In this document: in pieces, positions 14,146 through 20,203 of the stretch
How positions within the stretch are numbered: the first letter of the stretch is position 1
Layout: the number at the start of each line of letters is the position of its first letter
Virus record (IMG/VR): IMGVR_UViG_3300025141_001014
Coordinates: 1 to 20,203 of that record
DNA: 20,203 nt
From: a virus
Strand: one strand, 5' to 3'
Position numbers and translations under genes: made by a program
Notes under the pieces: generated by a model
The model's database searches: none
Seen by the model: the letters and a program-made list of their open reading frames with translations, nothing else
What the model was told of the DNA's origin: nothing

Positions 14146-15897
14146 ATGAATAAAGTAAAGATGATATACAAAGAATTCGCATTATCCTTATCTAACAGAC
14201 ATCACTTCTTTCCAGTAAGTAAAATATCTTCATTCTATGGTATAAACTCAGACACATTCATGTCTTTGTGGGATTATGATGAAGATGTAATTGAGTATGT
14301 TAAATCAAATAAAACATTATCAGGCTATAGAGGTAAACTTTATATGCCTGATGAGTTTATCCTTGATGTTGATGGAGCCAATATAGATCAGGCTAAACAG
14401 TTAACTCATGGATTAATAGATTTACTTAACATACCAATGCAAGTTTACTTCTCAGGAGAAAAGGGATTTCATATACATATATCAGGTACGGCTTTCAAGT
14501 GGGAGCCATGCAAAGACCTGAATCTAAGAGTAAAACATACACTTAAGAATTATGGTATATATGATTTCGCAGATCCTCTTGTTATAGATAAAGTAAGATT
14601 GATACGAATTCCTAACACAAAGAAGCTTTCCTCAGGCTATTGGAAAGTTCCAATAAAGATATCAGAAATAAATGATGTCAATATTGAATGGCTGCACACT
14701 AATGCAGTTAAGCCAAAGGATGACTTTGATTATCAAGAACTGGAAACCAATCCAATATTTGATGTATCGAAGAGTTTACCAAAGAGTAATGTAGCTGTAA
14801 AAGAACATGGTACAGCTCCCTTATCTAATGATTACATATGTATTCAAAGATTAATGGAGAATACTCCCTATGGATTTAGGCATAAGGCATCATTAACTCT
14901 TGGTTCACACTTAAGACAAAGGTATCCTGAAAGTGCGGTAAGAGCATTCATGGAACATTGGAGATCTAGTGTCTTAGATACCAGTGAATATCCATTTAAT
15001 ATAGAAGAGATGGAGACAATACTTCATTCTGTATACAATGCTAACAAAGGAGAAGGATATCATTTTGGATGTTTCTCTGAGGTTAAAGATAGAATGTGTT
15101 CACCTGATTGTAAGTTATATCAATCTAAGAAGCATATGTCTGAATCCAGTATAAGTGATCTGGAAGAAGAGCTAATCAAATTCTATGCTAGTGATAAGGA
15201 TCCTATAAATGTAGGTGAATTATATGGACAGCATTTCCCTATATACCCAGGAGAAACAGTGCTATTAACTGCACCTCCTGAGTCAATGAAATCAATGTTA
15301 TTACTAAATTGGTTACATGATTTAGAGAAGAAGTCTTACTTCATGGAATTTGAAATGTCCTCAAGACAAGTAGGGCAAAGGATGTCTATGATACACAATA
15401 ATTGGAATGAAGAACAGATGAAAGGTCATTACAAAGCTGGTAAGAATGGAATGCCTTCTATGGAACACATTAAGTTTGATTATCATAGCTGTTATCCTTG
15501 GGAAATAAAGAAAAGGTTAGAAGCAATACAGTTTGAACCTGAAGTAATCTATATTGATCATTGTGGTTTAATGAAATCTAGATTCAGAGATGAGATATCT
15601 AAAGATAAAGATATATCTGAAGGTATAATGAATCTTGCTAATGAAATTAATTGTGTTGTCATTGGTGTTTGGGAACTATCAAAGAATGCCTTTCAAAATG
15701 GTATTGATATAGCTTCACCAGCAGGTTCTTTTAGAGTATCATACAATGCTAATAAGATTCTTGCTTTAAAGCCTATTAGACCTAATGATAGTGGAAAGAT
15801 AGAATATCTTGAGCTTAGTACAATCAAAAACAGAGAACAGGAGAGAATGAATGTCAGATTAGAAGTAGATAAAAGGAGAACAGGACGAATAGTATGA
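14146..15897 (+). CDS. Primase-helicase (archaeo-eukaryotic primase fused to DnaB-like helicase)
   Basis: 583 residues. Residues ~60-190 are an AEP/PrimPol catalytic domain: FILDVDG with metal ligands D74 and D76, SGEKGFHIHI (103-112) with H109, and DKVRLIRIPNT (148-158). Residues ~225-325 resemble a PriL-type or PriCT module: C232, then GFRHKASLTLGSHL (243-256), then C309, C318 and C322, a possible Fe-S or zinc site. Residues ~355-583 are a RecA/DnaB-like helicase: Walker A APPESMKS (376-383), the FEMSS helix (E403) and Walker B VIYIDHCG (467-474). It would prime and unwind DNA at the phage fork. The Walker A is unusual: Ala and Met replace the two conserved Gly residues while K382 and S383 remain. 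Upstream hairpins may gate translation. Confidence 0.85.
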   Translation: MNKVKMIYKEFALSLSNRHHFFPVSKISSFYGINSDTFMSLWDYDEDVIEYVKSNKTLSGYRGKLYMPDEFILDVDGANIDQAKQLTHGLIDLLNIPMQVYFSGEKGFHIHISGTAFKWEPCKDLNLRVKHTLKNYGIYDFADPLVIDKVRLIRIPNTKKLSSGYWKVPIKISEINDVNIEWLHTNAVKPKDDFDYQELETNPIFDVSKSLPKSNVAVKEHGTAPLSNDYICIQRLMENTPYGFRHKASLTLGSHLRQRYPESAVRAFMEHWRSSVLDTSEYPFNIEEMETILHSVYNANKGEGYHFGCFSEVKDRMCSPDCKLYQSKKHMSESSISDLEEELIKFYASDKDPINVGELYGQHFPIYPGETVLLTAPPESMKSMLLLNWLHDLEKKSYFMEFEMSSRQVGQRMSMIHNNWNEEQMKGHYKAGKNGMPSMEHIKFDYHSCYPWEIKKRLEAIQFEPEVIYIDHCGLMKSRFRDEISKDKDISEGIMNLANEINCVVIGVWELSKNAFQNGIDIASPAGSFRVSYNANKILALKPIRPNDSGKIEYLELSTIKNREQERMNVRLEVDKRRTGRIV

Positions 15898-16382
15898 AGA
15901 GAAAAATGAGTGAGATAACAACAGACATAATGTCAATGCAGATGGGACTTACATTTAATGAAGACGAATTTGATGTACAGCTTAACGAGTTATTTGCTGA
16001 GTTGTATGACAAAGAAGATGGTATCTATTGGCTATATAAAGATAATGATAAAAAGATAGAGTTAGTCAAGGAACATATGGATAAATGTAAGAGAATCATG
16101 AACATGATTAAGAATGGCCAAGAAAGTATTAAAGGTATGGTCATGGCAAGACATGAATCTGTAGGTACACTACCTAAAAATTCTGTATTTAATCCAGTTA
16201 GTATAAGGAATTCTAATGGTGCAGTAGATGCATATGATGAAGACGTAATACCAGAAGAATACTTTATTACTGTTGAAACTAAGAGATTAGATAAGAAAAG
16301 AATGGTAGAGGAAATGAAAGCAGGTATAAAAATACCTGGAGCAAGGCTGGTAAAGAAGCCTTTCGTAAACGGTTTAAAATAA
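15894..16382 (+). CDS. Gp157-family phage protein
   Basis: 162 residues. The C-terminal part matches the Siphovirus Gp157 pattern: short strand PVSIRNSNGAV (101-111), DEDVIPEEYF (115-124), DKKRMVEEMKAG (133-144) and IPGARLVKK (147-155). The N-terminal half is helical (DVQLNELFAELYDKE, then the RIMNMIK region) and somewhat degenerate. Gp157 proteins are common in phage replication/recombination operons; their exact job is unclear, though a link to resistance against other phages has been proposed for the Streptococcus family member. The ATG overlaps the helicase stop (ATGA). Confidence 0.75.
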   Translation: MKRKMSEITTDIMSMQMGLTFNEDEFDVQLNELFAELYDKEDGIYWLYKDNDKKIELVKEHMDKCKRIMNMIKNGQESIKGMVMARHESVGTLPKNSVFNPVSIRNSNGAVDAYDEDVIPEEYFITVETKRLDKKRMVEEMKAGIKIPGARLVKKPFVNGLK

Positions 16383-16393
16383 AGGAGAATAGA

Positions 16394-17158
16394 ATGGTAA
16401 AATCCACAATTAATTTCGATGATTTTAGCCTTATAAAAGCTAACAGACCAGTTGACTGGAATAAGATTACTAGAATGAGAAAGGAAATTAGAAGAAAGAA
16501 TCTTACTAAAGAGTACCCTATTTGTGTAAATAGTAAAACTGCTAGTAAGAGAAGGTATGGACTAGATGGTACTAACATGGGTGTTATTGATGGTCAACAT
16601 AGGTATATATCTTGTAAGTTAGAAAAGGTACCAATGTATTACCAAGTAGTAGATACTTTAACACTTAGTGATATACCAAGAGCAGCAGCGGTCCAAAGTA
16701 GTTGGAAAATGACTGATTTCATTCACTATTATGCTACATTAGGTGTGCGGTCGTATTTGTTATTTAAAAGTTATATGGAAAGAAATAACTTTGCTCCATC
16801 ATCTACATTAACAATATTATGTGGTGATAGAGGAGGACATGTTCTTACTAAACTAAAGAATGGCGAATTAGAAATCACAAGAAACTGGACTGTAGCAAAT
16901 GCTTTTGCTGATGCAATAACAGAACTTGGTGAGTATATTGCATTCAACAAGCAAGCTAGATTTTTAGAAGCATATATGATATGTTTTGCAAATCCAGAGT
17001 TTAGTCACAATAGAATGATCACAAAACTTGAGTATTTGTCATCTAAAATGAATAGAGAGCCTGATACTTGGAGTCACTTGGAACAGCTTGAGAATATCTA
17101 TAATTACAATACAAAGAAGAAGATCAAGCTTAACACAGTTAAACGTGTAACATTCTGA
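16394..17158 (+). CDS. ParB-like (sulfiredoxin-fold) protein
   Basis: 254 residues. ATG 16394 follows AAGGAGAATAGA. Residues ~8-85 follow the ParB N-terminal layout: KANRPVDWNKITRMRKEI, a PICV strand, then GVIDGQHRYISC (63-74) with the DGQHR box, then a short strand (MYYQVVD). Residues ~100-254 are helical and lack a clear partition-type helix-turn-helix. Phage proteins with this domain include nucleases and DNA-binding regulators; some ParB-fold proteins bind CTP. It lies between Gp157- and DUF932-type genes in a replication operon. Specific activity unknown. The stop overlaps the next start (TGATG). Confidence 0.72.
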   Translation: MVKSTINFDDFSLIKANRPVDWNKITRMRKEIRRKNLTKEYPICVNSKTASKRRYGLDGTNMGVIDGQHRYISCKLEKVPMYYQVVDTLTLSDIPRAAAVQSSWKMTDFIHYYATLGVRSYLLFKSYMERNNFAPSSTLTILCGDRGGHVLTKLKNGELEITRNWTVANAFADAITELGEYIAFNKQARFLEAYMICFANPEFSHNRMITKLEYLSSKMNREPDTWSHLEQLENIYNYNTKKKIKLNTVKRVTF

Positions 17159-17883
17159 TGAGTAAACTAACATTACACTGTGGAGCTGAATTGGTAGAGT
17201 TAGAATCTCTTAAGTATATCCAACTTCCTGAAGAAACAAGAACATATAAGCCTGTACCTCATTATGATTTAGTAATGAATACAATGAACTCAGGTGATAT
17301 CTTCTTGAAACCACAAGGATATGAACTGGAAAGTACTAACTTTGGTTTAGGAAGAAAAGGTAATCATATGTTCTTCACATTAAACTATGGAAGAGAAGGT
17401 GCTAAGAACGGATTAACTATTGGTGGTAGAAATAGTTACGATAAGAGTACATCTATAGGACTTGCAGCTGGTATGCATGTCTTTGTGTGTGATAATCTTA
17501 TGTTCTCAGGTGATCAGGTTACATACCTTCGTAAACACACAGGTAACGTCATGGATGACATGGAAATCATGCTAATGAGGATCATGAAGTCTGCTGATAA
17601 TGAATGGAAGCGTATGACAGAAGTATCTTCTACATTAAAGACAGAGTTATTGAGTGATACTGAAGCTTACAGATGGATGGGGTTATTGTATGGTAAAGGT
17701 GTACTAACTCCAAGACAGCTTCCTATCGTTAAAGATAGATGGAAGAAACCAAATCATGAAGAGTTTGCGAGTAAGAATATGTGGTCTTTCTATAATGCTT
17801 GTACAGAAGCGTTAAAGACATCACCACCTAATCAGATACTTAACAGACACATCAAACTTCATCAACAACTGGTATTAGCTTAA
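17158..17883 (+). CDS. DUF932-family protein
   Basis: 241 residues. It carries the core of DUF932: HMFFTLNYGREGA (70-82), IGGRNSYDKSTSIGLAAG (88-105), then VFVCDNLMFSG (108-118) followed by a helical C-terminal half. DUF932 proteins are frequent on phages and plasmids near recombination genes; the first-described relatives lie in mobile elements, and no biochemical role is established to my knowledge. The start is coupled to the ParB-like gene by a one-base overlap. Its stop is followed 12 bases later by the structured element at 17894. Confidence 0.78.
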   Translation: MSKLTLHCGAELVELESLKYIQLPEETRTYKPVPHYDLVMNTMNSGDIFLKPQGYELESTNFGLGRKGNHMFFTLNYGREGAKNGLTIGGRNSYDKSTSIGLAAGMHVFVCDNLMFSGDQVTYLRKHTGNVMDDMEIMLMRIMKSADNEWKRMTEVSSTLKTELLSDTEAYRWMGLLYGKGVLTPRQLPIVKDRWKKPNHEEFASKNMWSFYNACTEALKTSPPNQILNRHIKLHQQLVLA

Positions 17884-17893
17884 GGGATTAGGA

Positions 17894-18003
17894 CAGAATA
17901 AATATTGAACTATGTAGAGGGAGATGCGTGAAGCATAGTAGTGGTAGGCAGTGGTGGAAGGGCTGAAATATCCTTTCGTGTACACATAGTTCATATTTAT
18001 CTG
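17894..18003 (+). ncRNA. Long-stem junction element between DUF932 gene and a small ORF
   Basis: The outer arms CAG + ATAAATATTGAACTATGT (17894-17896 and 17898-17915) pair with ACATAGTTCATATTTAT + CTG (17984-18003): about 20 pairs, with one bulged A and one bulged T. The 68-base interior has ATGC/GCAT (near 17923-17935) and AAGG/CCTT (near 17958-17975), with a G-rich link (GTAGTGGTAGGCAGTGGTGG) between them. It reads as a multi-way junction. It ends 15 bases before an ATG that lacks a ribosome binding site, so it may act as a stable RNA, a processing site or a translation control. Class unknown. Confidence 0.5.
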
Positions 18004-18018
18004 TATTAATATTATATT

Positions 18019-18189
18019 ATGATTACATTAACAGTAAAACTAACTGAAGAAGAGATTCATGAAATAAGAGATGCCCTAACAGGATATCTTAGAGAAGATT
18101 TTGAAGGCTTTGTCAAGATGATTGATGATGCAAAATTAAAAGAACAGGATAAACTTCATGGTGAATCCTGTAAAAACTGCGATGTATAG
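18019..18189 (+). CDS. Small 56-residue protein with C-terminal CxxC
   Basis: The frame from ATG 18019 to TAG 18187-18189 encodes an acidic helical protein: ITLTVKLTEEEIHEIRDAL, then LREDFEGFVKMIDDAKLKEQ, ending SCKNCDV with a CxxC pair. A single CxxC could form a two-chain metal site or disulfide. There is no Shine-Dalgarno sequence: the 15 bases before the ATG are pure AT-rich sequence following the stem at 17894-18003. The next gene's AGGAGG begins at its stop. Confidence 0.55.
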   Translation: MITLTVKLTEEEIHEIRDALTGYLREDFEGFVKMIDDAKLKEQDKLHGESCKNCDV

Positions 18190-18197
18190 GAGGTTAT

Positions 18198-18395
18198 ATG
18201 CTACAAGTGACTAAAGTTAAAAAGATCTTTCATGACAAGAATGTACAAGTATCTACTAAAGCTTTAAACATGATTAGAGTAGACTTTAACAGGTATCTTG
18301 AGAAAATGGCTGAAAGATGTAAGGAAGGTAATGTTAAGAGATTAACACCTGAAACATATCATATAGCCTTAGGTAATTACGATAAGTATATTTAG
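18198..18395 (+). CDS. Candidate single histone-fold protein
   Basis: 65 residues. ATG 18198 follows AGGAGG at 4 bases. The layout fits one histone fold: short helix VTKVKKIFHDKN (4-15), loop VQVS (16-19), long helix TKALNMIRVDFNRYLEKMAE (20-39) extending to about residue 45, loop KRLTPET (46-52), short helix starting PETYHIAL. The loop 2 R-x-T-P-E pattern and basic N-terminus are as in archaeal and short bacterial histones, which are around 60-70 residues. It would dimerise and bind DNA (inference), possibly on the phage genome or host chromosome. No alignment could be run; a chance three-helix protein is the alternative. Confidence 0.5.
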   Translation: MLQVTKVKKIFHDKNVQVSTKALNMIRVDFNRYLEKMAERCKEGNVKRLTPETYHIALGNYDKYI

Positions 18396-18476
18396 GGTGC
18401 TTCAAGGTGTAAATCCTGACGAGGTGATAGAGCTTAATGAGACAGAATTCTACTAGCAGAGCCTAGTCTCACCCTA
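18393..18476 (+). ncRNA. Closed stem element after the histone-like gene
   Basis: TAGGGTG (18393-18399, including the stop codon) pairs perfectly with CACCCTA (18470-18476), enclosing 70 bases. Inside are TC-AGG/CCTGA (18402-18407 with 18415-18419) and TGAGAC/GTCTCA (18438-18443 with 18466-18471; the last two bases overlap the outer arm). A 7-pair closing stem on 84 bases recalls a tRNA, but there is no T-loop or CCA-proximal signature. It could be a terminator-like or processing element. Confidence 0.42.
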
Positions 18477-18488
18477 TAACGGATAAAT

Positions 18489-18565
18489 TTAGGGCAGTAT
18501 AACAACTTGAACATAATGGACTATGTGAGTGTTACTCGGTTGGCGAACTGAAGATGCTGCCCTAA
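18489..18565 (+). ncRNA. Three-way junction element before the 73-residue gene
   Basis: TTAGGGCAG (18489-18497) pairs perfectly with CTGCCCTAA (18557-18565). Within it are ACATA/TATGT (18511-18515 with 18522-18526, loop ATGGAC) and TCGGTT/AACTGA (18536-18541 with 18546-18551, loop GGCG, one G-U). All three helices can coexist. It ends 6 bases before the AGGAG site of the gene at 18583, so it could influence its translation or be released as an RNA. Confidence 0.48.
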
Positions 18566-18582
18566 TAATTTAGGAGATTTAA

Positions 18583-18804
18583 ATGGGTTATATTAATGAA
18601 AATGACTGGAATAATCATATAGATTGGGAATTTCCATATAAAGGACATACCTTATCAAATCCTCAATACAAAAAAGATAAAGCTGAAACATTTGATGAGA
18701 ATGGCAATGGATGGTGGTGGAATGATGGAAAAGGATGGACTATGTACTGGGAATCTTCAATGGAATATCATAGAAGAAAAAGAAAAGAAAGAGGATTAGA
18801 ATGA
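18583..18804 (+). CDS. Small Trp/Tyr-rich protein of unknown function
   Basis: 73 residues with nine Trp. ATG 18583 follows AGGAGATTTAA. Motif-like stretches are NDWNNHIDWEFPYKG, NGNGWWWNDGKGW and a charged tail RRKRKERGLE. No Cys and no hydrophobic span. The aromatic/Asn/Gly pattern is seen in small phage proteins without known role. Its stop overlaps the next start (ATGA). Confidence 0.6.
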   Translation: MGYINENDWNNHIDWEFPYKGHTLSNPQYKKDKAETFDENGNGWWWNDGKGWTMYWESSMEYHRRKRKERGLE

Positions 18805-19058
18805 GATATAAAGTTAAAAAACTATTTAATGGATTTGCTTCAATAAGAGACTACATAATAAAAAAATGTGTAGACTCAGAAAATGATCTTATTATAGAGT
18901 TTGAAGATAAAAAAATGACAGTACCACTGTCTAAACTGGACAATCCATTTCAGCTTCATGAAAGAGAGTTTGTATCAAAGTACGATGGATCAAAATATAA
19001 GTTGTATGACTTTAAATTTATTCCTAGTGATGATAAACAAGAGGAGATGAAATTATGA
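18801..19058 (+). CDS. Small mixed alpha/beta protein of unknown function
   Basis: 85 residues. Basic N-terminus (RYKVKKLFNGFASIRDYIIK), then strand pairs NDLIIEFEDKKMTVPLSKL and YKLYDFKFIPSD. No metal, catalytic or membrane motif. ATGA coupling at both ends ties it to the neighbouring small genes. Family not recognised. Confidence 0.58.
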   Translation: MRYKVKKLFNGFASIRDYIIKKCVDSENDLIIEFEDKKMTVPLSKLDNPFQLHEREFVSKYDGSKYKLYDFKFIPSDDKQEEMKL

Positions 19059-19279
19059 ATTTACAAGAACTTAGATGGAAACTATGTGAATGCTGTAATA
19101 ATGGTACATGGTATGAATGGGACGGTCCAGGTCCAAGTGATGGACATGCTGAACAGTGTTCGTGTTGGAAAGAATCATGGTATAGTCTTTTTAAAGGATA
19201 TATTATGGTTAGAATAAAAATATTAAAGAAGAAGCTTATATGGAGGAATACAAATGTCAATGAACATACATTTCGATGA
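19055..19279 (+). CDS. Small Cys-rich protein
   Basis: 74 residues. Cysteines C11, C13, C14, C35 and C37 (LCECCNNGTW and EQCSCWKE) bracket a Gly/Pro/Trp-rich turn and could hold a zinc ion. The rest is basic and hydrophobic (FKGYIMVRIKILKKKLIW), possibly a helix. It starts inside the previous gene and its last 26 bases overlap the next start, whose GGAGG site lies within this gene. Confidence 0.55.
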   Translation: MNLQELRWKLCECCNNGTWYEWDGPGPSDGHAEQCSCWKESWYSLFKGYIMVRIKILKKKLIWRNTNVNEHTFR

Positions 19280-19499
19280 TGACTATACTGAGACTACATA
19301 CTATTATGGTGTCGTAGATGATAAGTATAAATTTACTGTAAATGTAGATTATAATTCAGCTTTAGGTACATATGTTGTCGAAGAAATCATATGGCCCGAA
19401 GAAGAGCCTCCCAAAAGAGATAAAGCTGTAAAGAGAATCATGGATGTAGTATACAGTTGGCATCCTAAAGGTGGTGATATGTATGCTAAAGACTATTAA
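19254..19499 (+). CDS. Small acidic protein of unknown function
   Basis: 81 residues, acidic and Tyr-rich. ATG 19254 is preceded by GGAGGAATACAA. Beta-type segments TTYYYGVVDDKYKFTVNV and GTYVVEEIIWPEEEPP, then a charged helix (DKAVKRIMDVVYSW). No recognised motif. A second Met three codons in is an alternative start. Confidence 0.58.
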   Translation: MSMNIHFDDDYTETTYYYGVVDDKYKFTVNVDYNSALGTYVVEEIIWPEEEPPKRDKAVKRIMDVVYSWHPKGGDMYAKDY

Positions 19500-19509
19500 G
19501 GAGAATAGA

Positions 19510-19821
19510 ATGGCAAGAGAATGGAATAAACAAACAGATCCTAATTTACTATTGATTGATATCATGGATCAAATATCTACCTATTTCAATAGTAGTAATA
19601 AGAAAACAAAGAGTATTGCTACAAAGAAGAAGCGTAAGATAAAACCTGCTACAAATCCTGTTCTACATAAAGATAAGTTTGCCAAATGCAAGTATTGTGG
19701 TGGTGATGAATTCTTTTGGGGAGAGACTGAGTGGGGATGGAGATTGTTTGACAAAGATAACGAACAACATATGTGTAAAGATCAAACTGAGTCGAAGAAT
19801 GGACAACTTACTACAGGGTAA
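19510..19821 (+). CDS. Zinc-finger-like protein before the methyltransferase
   Basis: 103 residues from ATG 19510. This start is chosen over an upstream in-frame ATG at 19471 because AAGGAG lies 6 bases before it and the earlier start would overlap the previous gene with no such site. Residues 28-50 are very Lys-rich (KKTKSIATKKKRKIK). Residues 59-89 carry KCKYCGG..FFW..W.L..NEQHMC, a C60-x2-C63 and H87-x-C89 set typical of a small zinc knuckle seen in phage proteins. The basic stretch plus finger suggests nucleic acid binding (inference). Its 3' end overlaps the methyltransferase start by 23 bases. Confidence 0.65.
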   Translation: MAREWNKQTDPNLLLIDIMDQISTYFNSSNKKTKSIATKKKRKIKPATNPVLHKDKFAKCKYCGGDEFFWGETEWGWRLFDKDNEQHMCKDQTESKNGQLTTG

Positions 19822-20203
19822 TGTATTAGATAGAATCAAAGACATCCCTGGCAAGAGTATTCAATGTGTGGTTACCAGCCCTCCTTACTGGGGGCTGCGT
19901 AACTATGGTGAAGAAGAACAGTTAGGTTTAGAAAGTACACCTGAAGAGTATGTACATCATATGGTACAGGTATTTAGAGGTGTAAGAGATGCAATGAAAG
20001 ATGATGGTACGCTTTGGCTTAACATTGGTGACAGTTATGCTAGCAGTGGACAGTTCGGTAAACCAGGTGAACAGGATATAGGTCCAAAAGGTCTATCACA
20101 TGGCAGAGCTCCTACTCCTCCAGGTCTAAAAGTCAAGGATTTGGTAGGAATCCCATGGAGGCTCGCATTTGCCCTACAGAGGGACGATTGGTTCTTAAGG
20201 CAA
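19799..20203 (+). CDS. DNA methyltransferase, N-terminal part (cut by window edge)
   Basis: ATG 19799 opens a frame running to the right edge, 135 codons. LLQGNVLDRIKDIP (4-17) precedes the catalytic motif IV VVTSPPYWGLRNYG (24-37, S27-P-P-Y30). Then come QLGLESTPEEYV, GTLWLNIGDSYA (70-81) and a target-side segment ending in DLVGIPWRLAFALQ. TSPPY with QLGLE and LN-x-GDSYA is the common phage site-specific methyltransferase type (N4-cytosine or N6-adenine). It probably marks phage DNA against host restriction; the SAM-binding FxGxG motif should lie beyond the window. It starts within the preceding gene and has no strong ribosome binding site (GTCGAAGA), so coupling is likely. Confidence 0.88.
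   Translation, partial: MDNLLQGNVLDRIKDIPGKSIQCVVTSPPYWGLRNYGEEEQLGLESTPEEYVHHMVQVFRGVRDAMKDDGTLWLNIGDSYASSGQFGKPGEQDIGPKGLSHGRAPTPPGLKVKDLVGIPWRLAFALQRDDWFLRQ

Noticed and set aside
18393-18476. tRNA gene
   Set aside because: A 7-pair closing stem on 84 bases fits, but there is no TTCRA T-loop, no proper D-arm and no 7-base anticodon loop on a 5-pair stem.
19471-19509. Upstream ATG at 19471 as start of the zinc-finger-like gene
   Set aside because: It overlaps the previous gene by 29 bases without a ribosome binding site, while ATG 19510 has AAGGAG at the right distance.
1-20203. Alternative genetic code (TGA or TAG reassigned)
   Set aside because: TGA ends several coupled genes in ATGA overlaps and TAG ends others at sensible protein ends; only two short frames are interrupted.
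1-20203. CRISPR array, insertion sequence or integrase/attachment site
   Set aside because: No regularly spaced repeats, transposase or recombinase motifs were seen on either strand.

Overview
This window is part of a tailed double-stranded DNA phage (Caudoviricetes) or closely related prophage. It carries a terminase large subunit, a P22-type portal, a scaffold-like protein, a capsid protein, and a compact early/replication module with tightly packed, often overlapping genes. The DNA is AT-rich and most genes have strong AGGAG-type ribosome binding sites. That fits a host that uses Shine-Dalgarno initiation, but the host cannot be named from this sequence. Both ends are cut: the capsid gene runs off the left edge and a DNA methyltransferase gene runs off the right edge.

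Left arm (about 1-8360, all minus strand, read right to left): a small protein, a probable small terminase, four small proteins of unknown function, the large terminase (TerL), a stop-interrupted small gene, a 134-residue protein, the portal, a scaffold-like protein and the major capsid protein. This is the packaging and head-assembly operon. Coupling is tight: TAATG, ATGA and 11-17 base overlaps. A divergent spacer (8361-8783) separates the arms. It holds a candidate leftward -10 box and, on the minus strand, a decayed open frame with no start codon and an internal TAG.

Right arm (8784 to the end, all plus strand): first come short coiled-coil or membrane proteins separated by two long gene-free stretches (9180-9748 and 10261-10675) rich in perfect or near-perfect hairpins. 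Next is a two-gene pair of conserved but uncharacterised phage/bacterial type, closed by a clear terminator (12539-12563). The replication/recombination block follows: a RecA-like ATPase with its P-loop at the C-terminus, a probable ssDNA-binding protein, an archaeo-eukaryotic primase fused to a DnaB-like helicase, a Gp157-type protein, a ParB-like protein and a DUF932 protein. The end of the window holds small genes, including a histone-fold candidate and two Cys-rich proteins, three further compact RNA-like stem structures between genes, and a DNA methyltransferase.

The most notable items are: (1) the ATPase at 12782-13531, whose motif order indicates circular permutation, with similar sequence at both gene boundaries; (2) a 65-residue protein with the layout of a single histone fold; (3) two mutually exclusive hairpins in front of the primase-helicase gene, one of which hides its ribosome binding site; (4) a recurring series of structured, probably RNA-acting intergenic elements confined to the right arm; and (5) two reading frames interrupted by single stop codons in the left arm. 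All functional calls rest on motif recognition by eye; no database search was possible.
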